Virus record (IMG/VR): IMGVR_UViG_3300017758_000096
Span: 1 to 27,044 of that record
Source of the DNA: a virus
Reading direction: 5' to 3' (one strand)
Length of the DNA stretch: 27,044 nucleotides
How positions within the stretch are numbered: the stretch's first letter is position 1; each line of letters begins with the position of its first letter. This document shows, in pieces, positions 23,902 to 27,044 of the stretch. The notes below the pieces were generated by a model. That model was not told where the DNA came from. It ran no database searches and saw nothing but the letters and a program-made list of their open reading frames with translations. A program made the position numbers and the translations under genes.

Positions 23902-25124
23902 TACTTGTTACCTTCTCCTGTGCTAAACTTTTCATACTGACCTGTTGCACCTTTCCAAGGATGGTGTTCTGGTACTCTAGTTGAAATACTTTCTGTTACG
24001 CCAGTATTTTGTGATAACTCATTAACAATTGGATCAGTAGCAGGAGTTGCTGGTGGACCATTCATGTCTATTCGGCCTGCTGTTTCTGTATAGTTACCTG
24101 CACATAATAAATTACCATTAGCATCTGCTTGTAGGTTTAAATTAGATGCACTATGAATATTAATATCACCTACGGTACTTTGTAATTTTATACCTTCGCC
24201 TGTACTTTTAATATTGACACCAAGATCAGCTTGCATATTAATAAAGCCTTCTGCATGTACATTGTAGTCACCTTCGGTGTGTACACTTATTTCTTTTTGA
24301 CTGTAGATATCTATTCTACCATCTGGGTCCATTTCAATATATGCACTAGCAAGATGATTATTGATAAACACTGTGCCAGTAGTGTCATCCATTAATATTT
24401 GCGCACCACCTCTTGTTTTGATTCTTATATTTTTACTAATGCCTTCAGAGTCTCCATCATCTAATACAAGCGTGTGTCCACCTAGAGTTGATATACCAAA
24501 AACTTTACTAGGTGATTCTCTTCTTGCACTACTTTGACTGTGTCCTCGCATGAGATCTTCTTGAAGTCCTTGGTCAATTAAAGTTTGTGTTGCTATCCTA
24601 TCTACTGGTCTTGTATCAGGATCAACTGTATCAAATGGATTCTTTTCACTTGCTGGTGTAACTAACTGTTCATCTGTGGTTGTATTTTTGTAAGAAAAAC
24701 TACTAGCATTACCGCCCATCATATGATTTCTATCTTTTGCGATTAGGCTACCAAGTAAAATTCCTTGTTCCATTGCTGGAGTAAATCCAACTACAACTTG
24801 TGTTCCTACTTCTGGTGGTTGTGGCCACATACCATAACTCTTAGGACTTTCATTATACTCTCTAAAGTTTTGTGTGCTTTCATTAATAGACTGAATACCA
24901 CCATAAGGTGTCATAAGCAAACAAATAGTGCCTGTGTCTGGTTCGTCTGCTGCAGGGCTACCAAATTCAGGAATACGCACATTAATCCTACCAGTGTATA
25001 AGCTATCTTGATTGCTTACAACAGTGCCAGTATAAATTCCAGTGATATTGTTTACGCCAAACTTCTCATCTCTGTTTGCCATACTTGGCTTGCTTTTTGA
25101 ATTTCCTATTACATATCCTGCCAT
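23901..25124 (-). CDS. 5: Baseplate hub/spike protein, gp5-like without lysozyme domain, 407 aa
   Basis: The central spike of the baseplate, piercing the outer membrane in T4-type phages. Residues about 27-134 form the OB-fold domain: GIYTGTVVSNQDSLYTGRIN, VRIPEFGS, CLLMTPYGG, and VGTQVVVGFTPAMEQGILLG. Residues about 205-345 are the repetitive strands expected of the triple-stranded beta-helix: GGHTLVLDDGDSEG, IRIKTRGGAQILMDD, GRIDIYSQKEISVHTEGDYN and similar short repeats. T4 gp5 (575 aa) has a lysozyme between these parts; here a linker of about 70 residues (NASSFSYKN onward) takes its place and the lysozyme is the next gene. AGGA precedes the ATG, which shares one base with the upstream stop. 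Confidence 0.88.
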   Translation of the reverse strand: MAGYVIGNSKSKPSMANRDEKFGVNNITGIYTGTVVSNQDSLYTGRINVRIPEFGSPAADEPDTGTICLLMTPYGGIQSINESTQNFREYNESPKSYGMWPQPPEVGTQVVVGFTPAMEQGILLGSLIAKDRNHMMGGNASSFSYKNTTTDEQLVTPASEKNPFDTVDPDTRPVDRIATQTLIDQGLQEDLMRGHSQSSARRESPSKVFGISTLGGHTLVLDDGDSEGISKNIRIKTRGGAQILMDDTTGTVFINNHLASAYIEMDPDGRIDIYSQKEISVHTEGDYNVHAEGFINMQADLGVNIKSTGEGIKLQSTVGDINIHSASNLNLQADANGNLLCAGNYTETAGRIDMNGPPATPATDPIVNELSQNTGVTESISTRVPEHHPWKGATGQYEKFSTGEGNK

Positions 25125-27044
25125 TATAAGTTCCTTAGTTCTTCTCGTACATAGTATGTACTTGTTTTGTGATCTCTATACATTCTTAATTTACTCAAAT
25201 ATTGTCCTTGTTGAAATCTGTGTTCAACTTCTCGTAGTTCATATACTCCACTAGTATATAAATCCATTGGTCCTTTGTCAAATGGATTTTCTAATTCTTC
25301 TTTGTTCATTGGAAAGTAACTTACAAATGCTACAAATATATCACTTGTAGCTGTTACGTTGGCTAATGTTTTTTGACTTACATTACCTAAAATTGCACCA
25401 GGTATGCCAAGCAAATATGGATCACCAATAATGTCTACTTCAATAACTTGTGTATCTGCTGTTCTTTCTGCATAGCTTTGTGCATATGCTGCTTCTAGTT
25501 CATTTGTTGTTGGAGTTTTTTCATTGTTTGTTTGATCTGCCGCAGAACTTACAGTATAAGTTCTAGGATAATTTACAATTACATTATTATAATCACTTTC
25601 AACTGGTATGTCGCTTAAAAATACAGGAGCTACTATATTAGTTCCTTTTCTTTCTTGTTGAGTGTTTGAAGTGTTAAAGCCTTTTCTAGGATCTGTACTC
25701 ACTTGAAATAGCATATTAAATTGTGCAGAATAATTTAAAACTTCTGTATTTTTTCCTGTATATAGATAGTCATATTTTTTAACAATAGGTAATTTGCTGA
25801 ACCTCGTTTGTTGATAACCTTTATCTTTTAATTTTTCCATATCAGCACCGTCAGTAGAAACAACTCCATATCTTTCTTTTATACCAATTGTTATTACTGT
25901 GTTGATTGGCTTTTGTTGAGTTAAGTTATCTGTCTCATCTTCTTTACCTGGTGTACCAATTGATTTGGTAGTAATATCAATAGTAGGAGTTGTAAATCCA
26001 TTTTTCATTTGTTCTTTTACATATTCGTTCCACGCTGGTTGTTTTATAATAAATTGTTTTAACCAACTTACAACGTTACTGTTTAATGGAAGTTTTGCAT
26101 CAATTGTATCTGCATCTTCTGTATTCTTTGCTTCGCCACTGCCTTGACTAGAACTGATAGGCATTTTTTCTAAGTCAAACGGACTTTTTGCAATACCGGC
26201 TTCAACTTCATATTCAGTAGGACTACTAGATGAGTCATTACCTTTAAATCCAATAGACCAAGTTTTTCTAGGAGGTATCTTTTCTTGTCTTTCTTTTTCG
26301 TTGGGATTAGTTGGAACAGGATTAACAGCATTTACTTCAACTCTATTCAATCCTGCTTCAAGTTTTTCAACTAGTCCTCCTAGTGTGCTTACTTTCTTTA
26401 CGTGAACTTCACCAGCGGCACTTGTATTTTCAATTGCGGCCATAGCTGGAATTGTTAAACATGTAAACATATAACTGGTGCCTTCGGGTCCTGTTTCACT
26501 TGTAACTCCATAAGGTACTACAGGAAAATAATGAATACCATCATATCTCACAGAGCGGCCTGTTTCTCTATCTCTACCTGCAAATTCTAATTTTAAAACA
26601 TATGTTGCTTCTTTCATATTTTTAAATCCAAATACAGGTGCTTGTGATAGAATTGCCTCAAGTAAAGTAAATCCCATTGGTTCTTTTAATTCAAATTGTA
26701 TTGTACTTGTTTGTGCAGATCCTTTTGTATCATCACCAAATAGTGTACTGTTAAACAAAAAGTTATCTATAGTGTATGTTGCTTCAACTCCAGACTTTGC
26801 AATAATTATTGCTTCACCAGGATTGGGCAATTCGTTTTGCAAATAGTTTGAAGGAGCATCAAATACTTTTCTAGAAGTTAAGTAAAATGTCCAATGATAT
26901 GTTGGTAAGTCTACACTAGTATACCAATTATCTTCAGGACCAAATTGTCTTTTTGGTTTGGATGACGGCAGAACTTTGCTGTCTTTAATTGCAGTTGAAG
27001 TACCAGCTTCTTCAGAAATTTCATCCCCTGCTTCAACCGGTTCG
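25124..27044 (-). CDS. Baseplate hub-like structural protein (gp27/gpD-type features), partial, at least 639 aa
   Basis: The frame stays open to the right edge, so the true N-terminus is outside. An internal TTG at 26842 is not the start: 67 more codons upstream encode continuous protein, including an acidic stretch EAGDEISEEAG and then PTYHWTFYLTSRKVFDAP, which joins smoothly to YTIDNFLFNSTLFGDD. The middle (about 230-400 of the visible part) is polar and low in complexity. The C-terminus has VIEVDIIGDPYLLG, SDIFVAFVSYFP and SGVYELREVEHRFQQGQYLS, the pattern of the hub domain in gp27 and gpD-like proteins that cap the spike. Position just before gp5 supports a hub role. The specific gp27 equivalence is inferred. 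Confidence 0.72.
   Translation of the reverse strand, partial: EPVEAGDEISEEAGTSTAIKDSKVLPSSKPKRQFGPEDNWYTSVDLPTYHWTFYLTSRKVFDAPSNYLQNELPNPGEAIIIAKSGVEATYTIDNFLFNSTLFGDDTKGSAQTSTIQFELKEPMGFTLLEAILSQAPVFGFKNMKEATYVLKLEFAGRDRETGRSVRYDGIHYFPVVPYGVTSETGPEGTSYMFTCLTIPAMAAIENTSAAGEVHVKKVSTLGGLVEKLEAGLNRVEVNAVNPVPTNPNEKERQEKIPPRKTWSIGFKGNDSSSSPTEYEVEAGIAKSPFDLEKMPISSSQGSGEAKNTEDADTIDAKLPLNSNVVSWLKQFIIKQPAWNEYVKEQMKNGFTTPTIDITTKSIGTPGKEDETDNLTQQKPINTVITIGIKERYGVVSTDGADMEKLKDKGYQQTRFSKLPIVKKYDYLYTGKNTEVLNYSAQFNMLFQVSTDPRKGFNTSNTQQERKGTNIVAPVFLSDIPVESDYNNVIVNYPRTYTVSSAADQTNNEKTPTTNELEAAYAQSYAERTADTQVIEVDIIGDPYLLGIPGAILGNVSQKTLANVTATSDIFVAFVSYFPMNKEELENPFDKGPMDLYTSGVYELREVEHRFQQGQYLSKLRMYRDHKTSTYYVREELRNL

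Overview
The window looks like part of the virion-structure region of a T4-type marine myovirus. The evidence is the run of baseplate genes: a hub-like protein, a gp5-type hub/spike, a separate lysozyme, gp25 and gp6, followed by a giant wedge/tail protein and fibre-type proteins. The DNA is AT-rich (roughly one third G+C in lines I counted by hand) and the protein style resembles cyanophage and pelagiphage (SAR11 phage) T4-like myoviruses. A Pelagibacter-type or picocyanobacterial host is an inference; no host marker gene is present. Every credible gene lies on the minus strand, so transcription runs from high to low coordinates. Genes are packed with TAATG or ATGA junctions and gaps of 0-62 nt. 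No stretch over 300 bases lacks a gene. I saw no tRNA, CRISPR array or insertion sequence.

Right part (27044 to 18998), baseplate: a hub-like protein that runs off the right edge; a gp5-like OB-fold and beta-helix spike protein; a T4-lysozyme-like protein encoded on its own (in T4 this domain lies inside gp5); an HNH endonuclease with a TTG start; gp25; and gp6. A CATAAATA late-promoter-like box sits directly before gp25.

Middle (18995 to 5555), tail/baseplate periphery: a 3531-residue giant protein in the position where T4 has gp7, with an inserted low-aromatic repeat region and a carbohydrate-binding-like motif; a conserved structural protein with its own CTAAATA box; a fibre-like protein with a GQLWYD N-terminal module; and a fibre-like protein with two blocks of exactly nine Gly-Gly-Tyr triplets, started by TTG.

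Left part (5546 to 1), modification operon: one intergenic gap of 62 nt carries a near-perfect sigma70 promoter (TTGACA, 17 nt, TACAAT) overlapping a CATAAATA late box. Below it are six complete and one partial overlapping genes: a small conserved protein, a GT-A glycosyltransferase-like protein with DID, a GT-like protein with a degenerate DCR, an unrecognised 326-aa protein, a third GT-A-like protein with DADN, a radical SAM protein, and the start of a second radical SAM paralog that leaves the window at base 1. I think this operon is the least explained part of the window. Its position next to the fibre genes suggests modification of virion fibres or of surface glycans, but the substrate cannot be read from the sequence.
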